From an uncultured Chthonomonas sp. (GTDB lineage: Bacteria > Armatimonadota > Chthonomonadetes > Chthonomonadales > Chthonomonadaceae): a stretch of DNA of 41,371 bases. The DNA is taken from the NCBI GenBank assembly GCA_903919615.1, contig CAIXIX010000598.1, positions 1-41,371 on the forward strand, written 5' to 3'. Position 1 is the first letter of the stretch; each line of letters starts with the position of its first letter. Shown here piece after piece: positions 33,826 through 41,371 of the stretch. Made by a program: the position numbers and the translations under genes. The notes under the pieces were generated by a model. That model ran no database searches and was not told where the DNA came from. It saw nothing but the letters and a program-made list of their open reading frames with translations.

Positions 33826-36288
33826 TCAGTGGTTGAACCGGAATTCGTTCGAGTTGATCAGGGCCCAGGCGAGGTCCTCAACGGCAGCGCGTTTCTTGTC
33901 TGCTTGCACCGCAAGTGGTTTCAGATCGGTCTTGAGCTCGGGAGCGGTTGGATATCTGCTGAAACAGGTGAGATACAGGCTCTGGACGATCTGGGCATCG
34001 GTAAGCTTTGATGAAATCAGGCTAGTGACCGTTCCGCTTTTCGAGGCTAGCCTGTTGTTTACGTCGGCGCTATTCATCAGATGCAGGGCCTGGCCGAGAT
34101 TCGGGTCATCGAGCCGTTCGCAGGAGCAGGTTGTCGTGCGCGCCGGCCTTCCAAATAGATCGAGGAAATAGGATGGTGTCTGCGTATCAGCAAGGGCTTG
34201 CGAGTGCGTGCCAGCCGGGTATCCTGCGAACTTCTCTGGAACTCCCGTTACTACAGAAAGAGCATCCAACATCTGTTCTGCGGATAAACGCCTCACAAGA
34301 AAATGTGAGTAGAACGCCTTATCGCCCTTGTTATTGGCTGTAACTTCTCCGCTGCGCTGGTAGGAATCGGAGCAGACAATTTCCCGCATGAGGCGCTTCA
34401 CATCGAAGCCATGTGCGGCGAAGTCCGAAGAGAGCGCGTCGAACAGCGGACCGTTGGACGGAGGATTCGTTGCCTTCATATCGTCCACAGCTTCAATAAA
34501 ACCTCGGCCCATGAAGTGCTTCCAGATGCGATTTACAATCTCGTGGCTGAAAAAAGGATTCTGCGGAGAGGTGACCCAATCTGCCAGCGCACTACGTCTG
34601 TCTGTACTATAATCTGTGGGAAGCGGCGAGCTGCCAACCAGTGCGCACGCTGCAACGTTTTGCTGCGTCTTGGGGTTTCTCATCTCACCGGAGTCGGAAG
34701 CAAAGATAACGGCCTGTCCTTTTGCTGCACCGGCTTTTGAGCTAACTCGGGCAAAGAAGGCAGCCATCTGGTAGTACTGGTTTTGGGTCCATCGATCATA
34801 TGGGTGGTTGTGACATTTCGCGCACGCGATACGCACGCCAAGAAAGACTTGAGATGCATCTTCTGCACGCTGCTCCGGCGTGGATGCAGCTACGAAGAAG
34901 TTCGCGGGCCCAACCTTTGCGGTGTCGCCCGATGCCACGATAACCTGTCGAGAGAATTGGTCCCATGGCATATTGGTTTCGACAGCACGTCGGATCCAGC
35001 CATTTAATGCGAACATCCCCTTATCGGTAAGTGCCTCACGCGAGCATCGCAGCAGATCTGCCCATTTCAAGGTCCAGAAGTCTACATATTCTGGTCGATT
35101 TAACAAGGAGTCGATCCATCGCGTACGCCTATCAGGCGACCGATCAGATAAGAACGCTTTCGCCTCATCTGGCGACGGCAATTGGCCCGTAATGTCGAGG
35201 CTCGTCCTCCGAAGAAAATCCGAGTCGGTGCATTTCCCAGACGGTATAAGGCCGAGGGCGCTGAGCTTCTGGTTTATCATCGAGTCGATCAAGGAAGCTT
35301 CCAAGCGGCCCGGCGCCGAAGCTTTGGATCGTGCGACGATCGGCGGTGCGAAGGGCGAGATCACGCGGGCGGTAACGACCAGTCCCTGGTAGCGAACCAC
35401 GACGGCGCCTTCTCCCGGACCATTCGCTTTTGCCTCGCCAGAAGGGGATACGCTGGCAGCGGTTTCATCGCTCGATGTAAATATCGCCTCGCCTGTAGCA
35501 TCGCGCGTAGAGCCATCGGAGTACTTAGCCTTTACCAAAAAGCGCTGTGTGCCTCCGATTGCGAGGGATCGAACGGGGGGTGTGATTTCAAGCGCGGTAA
35601 CGTGCGGCGACTTTGCTGCTGGCCCCGGGCAGCCTGCAGCGATCCAATCCGTCAGCAGCTTGTAATCGGCCGAGCCCACCTCCAGCCGTTTGCCTCCACG
35701 GTGTGGCGTTTCGAGAGTCGGTTTTCTAAGCAGGAGGCTGTTTTCTGGCTGCGACCGTGCAATTCGCCTCGCTCCCGCTGCTCTCGTGATGGACTCGAAG
35801 TCAAGCGCCGGGTCGTACGCGAGCAAGGAGAGGCGAAAACCACCTTTCCCCGACGCAGCTCCATGGCAGGCTCCCATATTGCATCCAGCATGCGTCAGGA
35901 CCGGCAGCACCTCGTTAAGAAAATCAGGAGGCGCGCCGGGCGTTACAGCGGTCACCGTCACAGGCACCCGCGCTGTCGCACCTTCGCATGTTGCGATGAT
36001 GAATGTCTTGCCGTTATGTACTGGCCGTATCGCCCCAGAAGGGTCCACGGTTACAACTTCAGCGTTTGTTGAGGTGAGGACCACCTGAGAGGAGACATCT
36101 GTGGGAGCGTTTTGAGATGTTTTCGTGACCAGAACGTGCGCTTCGGCGTAGTTACCCTTTAGAGTCACCGAGGCCGGTGTGATTTGAATACCGGCGCCAT
36201 GTCCTGGGACACGAGCCTTGGGCGCCGCATGGCTCTGGACCTCCGCAGGAATCAGCAGAAGCAGGACGAAGGGTAATAGGCAACGCAC
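33826..36288 (-). CDS. DUF1549/DUF1553 secreted protein with Ig-like and cytochrome-like parts
   Basis: The start chosen is GTG 36286-36288. GGAGG lies seven bases upstream, and the protein begins directly at a signal peptide (RCLLPFVLLLLIPAEVQSHA). The frame is open to 36348 but without such support. The 820 residues carry a bacterial Ig-like domain (TPASVTLKGNYAEAHVL) and a cytochrome-like segment (HAGCNMGACHGAASGKGGF). A second Ig-like domain (VRSLAIGGTQRFLVKAKYSD) comes next. Then follow DUF1549 (DFLRRTSLDITGQLPSPDEA) and DUF1553 (ALADWVTSPQNPFFSHEIVN, IWKHFMGRGFIEAVDDM). These proteins are secreted or periplasmic and of unknown function. The usual DUF1501 partner is absent; a WD40 cytochrome follows instead. 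Confidence 0.9.
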   Translation of the reverse strand: MRCLLPFVLLLLIPAEVQSHAAPKARVPGHGAGIQITPASVTLKGNYAEAHVLVTKTSQNAPTDVSSQVVLTSTNAEVVTVDPSGAIRPVHNGKTFIIATCEGATARVPVTVTAVTPGAPPDFLNEVLPVLTHAGCNMGACHGAASGKGGFRLSLLAYDPALDFESITRAAGARRIARSQPENSLLLRKPTLETPHRGGKRLEVGSADYKLLTDWIAAGCPGPAAKSPHVTALEITPPVRSLAIGGTQRFLVKAKYSDGSTRDATGEAIFTSSDETAASVSPSGEAKANGPGEGAVVVRYQGLVVTARVISPFAPPIVARSKASAPGRLEASLIDSMINQKLSALGLIPSGKCTDSDFLRRTSLDITGQLPSPDEAKAFLSDRSPDRRTRWIDSLLNRPEYVDFWTLKWADLLRCSREALTDKGMFALNGWIRRAVETNMPWDQFSRQVIVASGDTAKVGPANFFVAASTPEQRAEDASQVFLGVRIACAKCHNHPYDRWTQNQYYQMAAFFARVSSKAGAAKGQAVIFASDSGEMRNPKTQQNVAACALVGSSPLPTDYSTDRRSALADWVTSPQNPFFSHEIVNRIWKHFMGRGFIEAVDDMKATNPPSNGPLFDALSSDFAAHGFDVKRLMREIVCSDSYQRSGEVTANNKGDKAFYSHFLVRRLSAEQMLDALSVVTGVPEKFAGYPAGTHSQALADTQTPSYFLDLFGRPARTTTCSCERLDDPNLGQALHLMNSADVNNRLASKSGTVTSLISSKLTDAQIVQSLYLTCFSRYPTAPELKTDLKPLAVQADKKRAAVEDLAWALINSNEFRFNH

Positions 36289-36389
36289 CGGTATACCTCC
36301 AGACACATGCAACTTGTGCGAAACATTCAGGATAGACTGTTTTGACACAATTTGGCGAGAAATGTTGTGTCTTGTATTGGCTGCAGTTC

Positions 36390-39158
36390 TTAACGCTTCA
36401 TTAGCTCTTTCCTATTCAGATCTAGCTGCGCTGCCGGTATCACTTCTAGCTGAGGGTATTTCTTGCTCAGCTCTGAGAGGAACTGCCTGCCATCACCCAC
36501 GACCACGATGCTGGCTTTGTCGATGCTCATGCGCGTTTTTGCGAACTCCTGAATGCTTTCAGCTCCCACAGAACGTATCTTACGCACATAGTCATTTACT
36601 GTAGTTGTGGGCAGATCGTAGACCTCCAAACCTGCAACCGCACCCGTTATGCCTGCGCCAGATTGAAGCGGGCGAAGGTAGTTGCCGCTCAGGCAGGCTC
36701 GTCGTGAAACAAGCTCCGTCTCAGGCACAGGCGTCTCGGCCAACCGGGCAAGCTCTTGCCTCATCAGTTCGACGACTGCGGGAACGGCATCATTGCGCGT
36801 TTGCGCGCTTGCCAGGAACAATCCGCCTTGCTTGCGGGAATCGAATCTGCTGCCTGCGCCATAGGATAGCCCGCGCTTAATTCGAATTTCAAAGTTCAGC
36901 CTTGCGGAATATCCGTCTCCCAGCACGCCGTTGGCGACGCGGGCCACAGGATAGTCCGCATCGCTTCGTCGAATGCCTTCGCGCACCATGAATACCGCCG
37001 ATTGGCCGGCATCCTGTTTATCAATAACGACGACGCGCCCGCCCGAAAGCGCTACGGGAGCATCGACAGCTTTTGTCGGGGGCGAGTGGGGATTGGCTTT
37101 CCAGTTTCCAAAGTAGTATTTAGCCAGAGCGAACGCGGTATCGGGCGTGATGTCTCCGCCGAAAACCAACACGGTATTCTCCGGGCTATAGTATCGGGAG
37201 TAGAACTCTGCCGGGCCAGATTCCTTAATTGCCTTCAGCGATTCCGGCGTGCCGCCAGGTTGGTGCCCGTAGATACTGTCTCCAAAGATAACTCTTGCGG
37301 CCGCATAGGCGTCGAGCGTTGAAGGCTCCTGTAGGTTGACGGTGAGCTCATCCAAATCTTCGCTCTTCAATCGATGCTGTTCCTCCGTGGCGAACGACGG
37401 ATGGAGTAAGACATCTGCAAACAGAGCCATGGCGTGCGGGATTTTTGTAGCGAGCGTTGAGAGTGTCAGAGACGAACTATCCCAGCCTGATCCAGAAGAT
37501 ATAGACCCACCGAAGGTTTCCGCTTCGGTAGCGATCGCCGTCGCAGTGCGTGATTTCGTGCCCCGTGTTAAGAGGGATGCTGTGAAATCTGCTAGCCCTG
37601 CAGTTGATAATGGGTCGTTTGCCGAGCCGGATTTGATCTCTGCGATTACGGTAACCAGGCCCGTTCGGCCGCCGGGCGCAGTTACAACTTTCAGCCCGTT
37701 TGCCAGTTTGCGTTCAACAACCTTAATTTGCGCCGGGTCTCGCGGCGCGGCGGGCGCGGGAGGGGTTTCGGTCGGCGCAAATGGAGTCTCCAACTCTGCA
37801 GCAGGCGGGGTTCCCGCCTTGCTTACGCCGCCCTGTTCCGCATCTCGCGAAGTATAACGCACGGTCACACTGTTTTCCGGCCTAAAGTATTTGCGGGCCA
37901 CACGCAGCACATCGTTTGCGGTGACAGCCTGCAGCTTTTGAATTTGTGTGTTGATGCGATTGGCGTCGCCGAGGGTAACGAGCGCATCGGCGAGAGCGAA
38001 GGCTGTGCCCTCTGCAGTTTCACGATTTCCCAGCGCTTCGGCCACGAGCTGGTTGCGCGCCTTATCCAGTTCCGCTGCAGAAACAGGTTGTGTTGCGATC
38101 TTACTAATCTCTGTGAGCGTTGCGTTTTCGGCTGCATCGAGAGACTTTCCGCCCGCAGTAATTGTTGAAAAGCTGAAGAGACCGTTGTCCTCCCGGAGGT
38201 CCGCTGAGGCGCTGGCTTCGGTCGCGATGCGCTGACGGTAAACCAACGACTGATAGAGTCGTGATGAGCTGCCTTTCGAAAGTATCACCGCTGCGATATT
38301 CAGGGCTGCTGCATCATCACTTGCTGCAGATCCCGTCAGGTAGCTAATGACTACGCCTGGTAGGGGCACGTTCGGGCCGGTTTCATTGTAGCGTCGAGCA
38401 GCAGTTCGCGCCGGCTCTTTGACGGTCACTCGCGCGATGGGGGTGCCTGGATTTGGAATCCGACCAAAATACCTGTCAACCCAGGCGTCCAACTGCTCCG
38501 AAGTAAAGTCGCCAGTAACAACGAGCACTGCGTTATCTGGCCGATAGTACATCGCATGGAACCGCCGCACATCCTCTACATTCGCGGCATCCAGGTTCGC
38601 AATGCTGCCAATGACTCCTCTGCTGTAGGGATGCACATTAAAGGCGTGCTGGTTTACGAACTCGTTCAATCTGCCGTACGGCTGTGCAAGAACCGATTGC
38701 CTGTACTCCTCCTCAACTACTGCGCGTTCCGAGAAGAAGTTTTTGTTGTCGATAACCAGATTGGCCATCCGCTCCGACTCTGCCCAGAGGAGGGTCTCGA
38801 GGTAGTTAGACGGTACGGTTTCGTGATAGACAGTACGATCTTCGGTCGTAAACGCATTGTTCTCGCCGCCAATATCCTCGGTGAGCCGGTCCATCGTCTC
38901 TGCCTTCATGTTCTTAGTCGCCTTAAACATAAGGTGTTCAAACAGATGGGCAAAGCCAGACTTTCCTACCGGATCGTTTTTGCCACCCACTCGGTACCAC
39001 AACTGTATGGCCGTGGTAGGGTTCTTATGGCTCGGGCTGCTCAGAACCGTCATGCCGTTTTGGAGACGCCGTTGCCGGAAGGCTACGGGTGGCGCAGAGG
39101 ACTGCGCGATAGCGGTTACTGTTACAGTTGCCAGCAGAAAAGTGGCGATAGTGTTCAC
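36390..39158 (-). CDS. Secreted M16 (insulinase/pitrilysin) metalloprotease, two-domain fusion
   Basis: The 922-residue protein begins with a signal peptide (MNTIATFLLATVTVTAIAQS). The first M16 half has the inverted zinc motif His71-Leu-Phe-Glu74-His75 (GFAHLFEHLMF) and the third ligand near Glu151 in ERAVVEEEYRQ, so it is catalytically complete. The second half (from about 480, KVVERKLANGLKVVTAPGGR) has the same fold without the zinc site (SGSANDPLSTAGLADFTASL). Proteins of this architecture degrade peptides in the periplasm or outside the cell. It precedes the DUF1549 gene by about 100 bases on the same strand and might be transcribed with that operon. Confidence 0.92.
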   Translation of the reverse strand: MNTIATFLLATVTVTAIAQSSAPPVAFRQRRLQNGMTVLSSPSHKNPTTAIQLWYRVGGKNDPVGKSGFAHLFEHLMFKATKNMKAETMDRLTEDIGGENNAFTTEDRTVYHETVPSNYLETLLWAESERMANLVIDNKNFFSERAVVEEEYRQSVLAQPYGRLNEFVNQHAFNVHPYSRGVIGSIANLDAANVEDVRRFHAMYYRPDNAVLVVTGDFTSEQLDAWVDRYFGRIPNPGTPIARVTVKEPARTAARRYNETGPNVPLPGVVISYLTGSAASDDAAALNIAAVILSKGSSSRLYQSLVYRQRIATEASASADLREDNGLFSFSTITAGGKSLDAAENATLTEISKIATQPVSAAELDKARNQLVAEALGNRETAEGTAFALADALVTLGDANRINTQIQKLQAVTANDVLRVARKYFRPENSVTVRYTSRDAEQGGVSKAGTPPAAELETPFAPTETPPAPAAPRDPAQIKVVERKLANGLKVVTAPGGRTGLVTVIAEIKSGSANDPLSTAGLADFTASLLTRGTKSRTATAIATEAETFGGSISSGSGWDSSSLTLSTLATKIPHAMALFADVLLHPSFATEEQHRLKSEDLDELTVNLQEPSTLDAYAAARVIFGDSIYGHQPGGTPESLKAIKESGPAEFYSRYYSPENTVLVFGGDITPDTAFALAKYYFGNWKANPHSPPTKAVDAPVALSGGRVVVIDKQDAGQSAVFMVREGIRRSDADYPVARVANGVLGDGYSARLNFEIRIKRGLSYGAGSRFDSRKQGGLFLASAQTRNDAVPAVVELMRQELARLAETPVPETELVSRRACLSGNYLRPLQSGAGITGAVAGLEVYDLPTTTVNDYVRKIRSVGAESIQEFAKTRMSIDKASIVVVGDGRQFLSELSKKYPQLEVIPAAQLDLNRKELMKR

Positions 39159-39821
39159 GCGTTTGATGGCTTGCTCCCTGGCGGTCCGGGTGTAGTGTAC
39201 GATACCGAGATGTGTCGAACTGCGTTAGCCGAGTAACAGATTTTACCACCTGCGGTTGACTTGTAAGGATTCATATCTCGATTGACGATGGTGGCGCTAC
39301 GAGTTAGCCCCCGCCGAGAGTATTACTTGTGATTTTTTATAACCTTCGATGGACGCTATTGCTCCGTGATAGCGCTTTCGGAACGAAGGAGAGATAGGTT
39401 GCATCGTCAGGCAGTTGCAGGGAGGAGAGGGTCTGCTTTGCAGTTTGAAGCAGCTTGCAGCAGTCATCAATACGATGTAATTCCATCTATATAAATAGTA
39501 TGAGTGTGTTTATAACTACATAATAAATGCATCTCTGTAAAAGTCAAATAGTGTTGTTTAATGATCAACTATTGATAAATACAGCATTAATGTCTGGCCG
39601 CTAATTGCAATCGCTTTACGAGATTATGCCGACAGGCAGCCTTATTGAAACATTGCGGCGCTGTGAAATCGATGGTATAGATTCGGTGAGGGTAATTAGA
39701 CTTTGGTAAGACAAGTTTTCTTGCACCCATGACGTTGCCCGCCTTGTACGGATCGATTCCGTTGTGTGGCATACGCGCTACTACTACCGCAACGTGTGGC
39801 GCGTCGCTGGGAGATACAACA
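39159..39821. other. AT-rich interval with a dispersed repeat
   Basis: The part 39340-39380 is the second copy of the 41-base motif also found at 13047-13087. From about 39480 to 39590 the sequence is conspicuously AT-rich (TATATAAATAGTATGAG and similar), unlike its surroundings. A minus-strand frame at 39587-39931 is discussed under rejected items. No promoter stands out for the PEP-CTERM gene that follows. Confidence 0.4.
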
Positions 39822-41198
39822 TTGACAAACAGAATTTGCTCATTTTCGGCTGCCTTTGGCGCATTAGCTGCAGTTACATTAATTACTGGCGACCTTTCGA
39901 CAGCGCATTCCCAGATACCCAGTTCTTTCATTAGCCTTCCGTCTACTGCTATCCCTGGCAGCTACTACTCTACGGGTGTCTTATTGTATGAGCCCACTAC
40001 GAACCTTCTACTGGGCACCTCGCAGGGTGGTGGTTTGTATGGAAGCGGGTCCCTGTTCAGCGTCAACCCATTTGTAGGCGCCAGCAGTTTCAACGATAAT
40101 TTTTACAGTTTTACTGGCGGCGCAGATGGCGGCGGTCCATCGGCAGGCGTCATAACCGACGTCTCACATAACCTGTTCGGCACAACCACTTACGGTGGCG
40201 CCAATGGTTCTGGCGATGTATTTGAGTTGAAGTACACAGCAACGTCTCCGACATCGGGATATTACGCATCAGCTCCTACCGATATATACAATTTTGCAGC
40301 GAACGAAGTGGTAGGGAGCGAGCTCACGCTATCCGGCGGCCATCTCTATGGCGTCGCGAATACGGGAGGATCGGCAGGACCAGGCGGGCCAGGAACTGTG
40401 TTTGAAATTATTGACCCTTATGCATCCACGCCTTCGCCGAGTAACGGAGTAACGCTATACGATTTTGCAAACAGCACAGGCTCAAGTCCAACCGGTGGTG
40501 TTGCGGTTACGAGCAATCCTAATGGTCCTGGTGTTACGCTCTTTGGCGGGCTTGGAATTGGCCTGGGTGGCGCCTCGGGCAGCGGCGGGATCTACTCTTT
40601 GACCGTCACAAATCCTGGGGATCCGGCAAGCGGAAGCATAAGCATCAACGATGTTTACGACTTTACGGGCCAATCAAACGGCGATGGATCCGGGCCCGTC
40701 GGCGCACCTTTAATGATTAATGGCAGCCTTTATGGTGTGACGAATTCGGGTGGGTCCGGCGGGAGCGGCGCGATCTACGAAATAGCCAATCCCTATGCCT
40801 TAACGCCTGCCGACACGATACTTAACTCTTTCAATGAAGGAGTTAATGGCAGCGCACCCTACGGAACGGCGATTCAAGACGGACGGTTCTTGCTGGGCAC
40901 TACCAGCCAGGGAGCGTTCGGAGGCATTCCCGGCAATGGGACGGTATGGTCTTATGATTTGGTTACCAATCAGATAAACACTCTGCTCTCATTTGATGGC
41001 GCAAATTCTGGAGCAATTGCCTATGTTGGGCTAGCCGAAATCCAGCCTGGGATCTTTGCGGGAGTCAATACTTCGGGTGGAGCAAACGGGAATGGAGTGT
41101 TGTTCATATTAACACCCGAACCCGGCAGCATTGCAACCATGTTTATTGGCGCGGTGACTCTTGGCGGAGTACTTGTTAGAAGGCGGAAGAGCAAGTAA
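39822..41198 (+). CDS. GloVer-repeat PEP-CTERM secreted protein
   Basis: TTG 39822 with GGGAG eight bases upstream gives 458 residues and a clean signal peptide (ICSFSAAFGALAAVTLITGD); the longer frame from ATG 39729 adds a leader that hides it. The mature protein is built of repeats such as LLGTSQGGGLYGSGSLFSV, LFGTTTYGGANGSGDVFEL, LYGVTNSGGSGGSGAIYEI and FAGVNTSGGANGNGVLFIL. This is the 'GloVer' (Gloeobacter/Verrucomicrobia) tandem repeat, a surface propeller-like fold. It ends with LTPEPGSIATMF, a hydrophobic helix and RRRKSK, a PEP-CTERM sorting signal. A G-rich minisatellite starts directly after the stop codon. Confidence 0.85.
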   Translation: MTNRICSFSAAFGALAAVTLITGDLSTAHSQIPSSFISLPSTAIPGSYYSTGVLLYEPTTNLLLGTSQGGGLYGSGSLFSVNPFVGASSFNDNFYSFTGGADGGGPSAGVITDVSHNLFGTTTYGGANGSGDVFELKYTATSPTSGYYASAPTDIYNFAANEVVGSELTLSGGHLYGVANTGGSAGPGGPGTVFEIIDPYASTPSPSNGVTLYDFANSTGSSPTGGVAVTSNPNGPGVTLFGGLGIGLGGASGSGGIYSLTVTNPGDPASGSISINDVYDFTGQSNGDGSGPVGAPLMINGSLYGVTNSGGSGGSGAIYEIANPYALTPADTILNSFNEGVNGSAPYGTAIQDGRFLLGTTSQGAFGGIPGNGTVWSYDLVTNQINTLLSFDGANSGAIAYVGLAEIQPGIFAGVNTSGGANGNGVLFILTPEPGSIATMFIGAVTLGGVLVRRRKSK

Positions 41199-41371
41199 GA
41201 GGGATGCAGGGAAGAGGGATGCAGGGATGCAGGGAAGAGGGATGCAGGGAAGAGGGATGCAGGGATGCAGGGAAGAGGGATGCAGGGATGCAGGGAATAG
41301 GGATGCAGGGAAGAGGGATGCAGGGATGCAGGGAATAGGGATGCAGGGAAGAGGGATGCAGGGAAGAGGGA
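41199..41371 (+). repeat. G-rich minisatellite with G-quadruplex pattern, reaching window end
   Basis: The array is built from 15-base units AGAGGGATGCAGGGA (and a variant ATAGGGATGCAGGGA) interspersed with an 8-base unit TGCAGGGA. The strand has GGG runs separated by 4-5 bases throughout, which meets the G3-N1-7 quadruplex pattern many times over. It begins within six bases of the PEP-CTERM stop codon and continues past the window edge. Confidence 0.9.

Noticed and set aside
39587-39931. 114-residue minus-strand frame with fairly natural composition (VVVARMPHNGIDPYKAGNVM)
   Set aside because: It overlaps the signal peptide and first repeat of the GloVer/PEP-CTERM gene and has no ribosome site or known motif. 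A shorter version from 39772 stays possible but unsupported.

Overview
The window looks like a chromosomal segment of a free-living Gram-negative-type bacterium with a mid-50s GC impression. The gene mix includes two PEP-CTERM secreted proteins, a GloVer-repeat protein, a DUF1549/DUF1553 protein next to a c-type cytochrome/WD40 protein, GHL10-like and GH42-like secreted glycosidases, a three-repeat homing-endonuclease-associated-repeat protein and a type A RNase P RNA. This mix is typical of Armatimonadota, Planctomycetota or Verrucomicrobiota relatives. Armatimonadota is my best guess, by inference only. No tRNA, rRNA, CRISPR array or intact transposase was seen.

Layout. 1-0.9 kb: the start of a leftward HTH-like gene, a long inverted repeat, and a rightward secreted thioredoxin-fold gene. 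Its first catalytic Cys codon is TGA, followed at the right distance by a bacterial SECIS-like hairpin, so it is a probable selenoprotein. 0.9-10.1 kb, mostly leftward: a six-hairpin-type glycosidase, an ankyrin remnant, a VOC protein (rightward), a small plasmid-stabilisation-like protein, a MacA/MacB-type export pair without its ATPase, and a 1105-residue GH42-like protein. 10.2-12.9 kb: an alkaline-phosphatase-superfamily enzyme and an AAC(3)-fold acetyltransferase in one operon, converging on rnpB. 13.4-14.9 kb: a broken acyltransferase-3 gene, a BadF/BadG-type sugar kinase and a small membrane protein. 15.2-20.1 kb: envelope glycan genes (GT4 glycosyltransferase from an apparently leaderless promoter, polysaccharide deacetylase, HARE-repeat DNA-binding protein coupled to a GT39-like membrane glycosyltransferase). 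20.1-23.1 kb, leftward: MsbA-like ABC exporter, diadenosine-tetraphosphatase-like phosphatase, panD. 23.4-25.3 kb: a GHL10-like secreted protein.

25.4-25.9 kb holds a near-consensus promoter, many hairpins and a strong terminator with no convincing protein, so it is a candidate structured RNA. 26.0-26.7 kb encodes a DUF2807 envelope protein. 26.7-31.6 kb is accessory and repeat-rich: a truncated paralogue of the neighbouring secreted gene, two 138-bp elements with terminal inverted repeats plus a half copy, a 100-bp-period tandem repeat with a dispersed copy, small genes and a PEP-CTERM protein.

31.6-39.2 kb, leftward: M16 protease, DUF1549/DUF1553 protein, cytochrome c/WD40 protein and a PhyH-type dioxygenase (the last three an operon). 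39.2-41.4 kb: an AT-rich gap, a GloVer/PEP-CTERM protein, and a G-rich minisatellite that runs off the window end.
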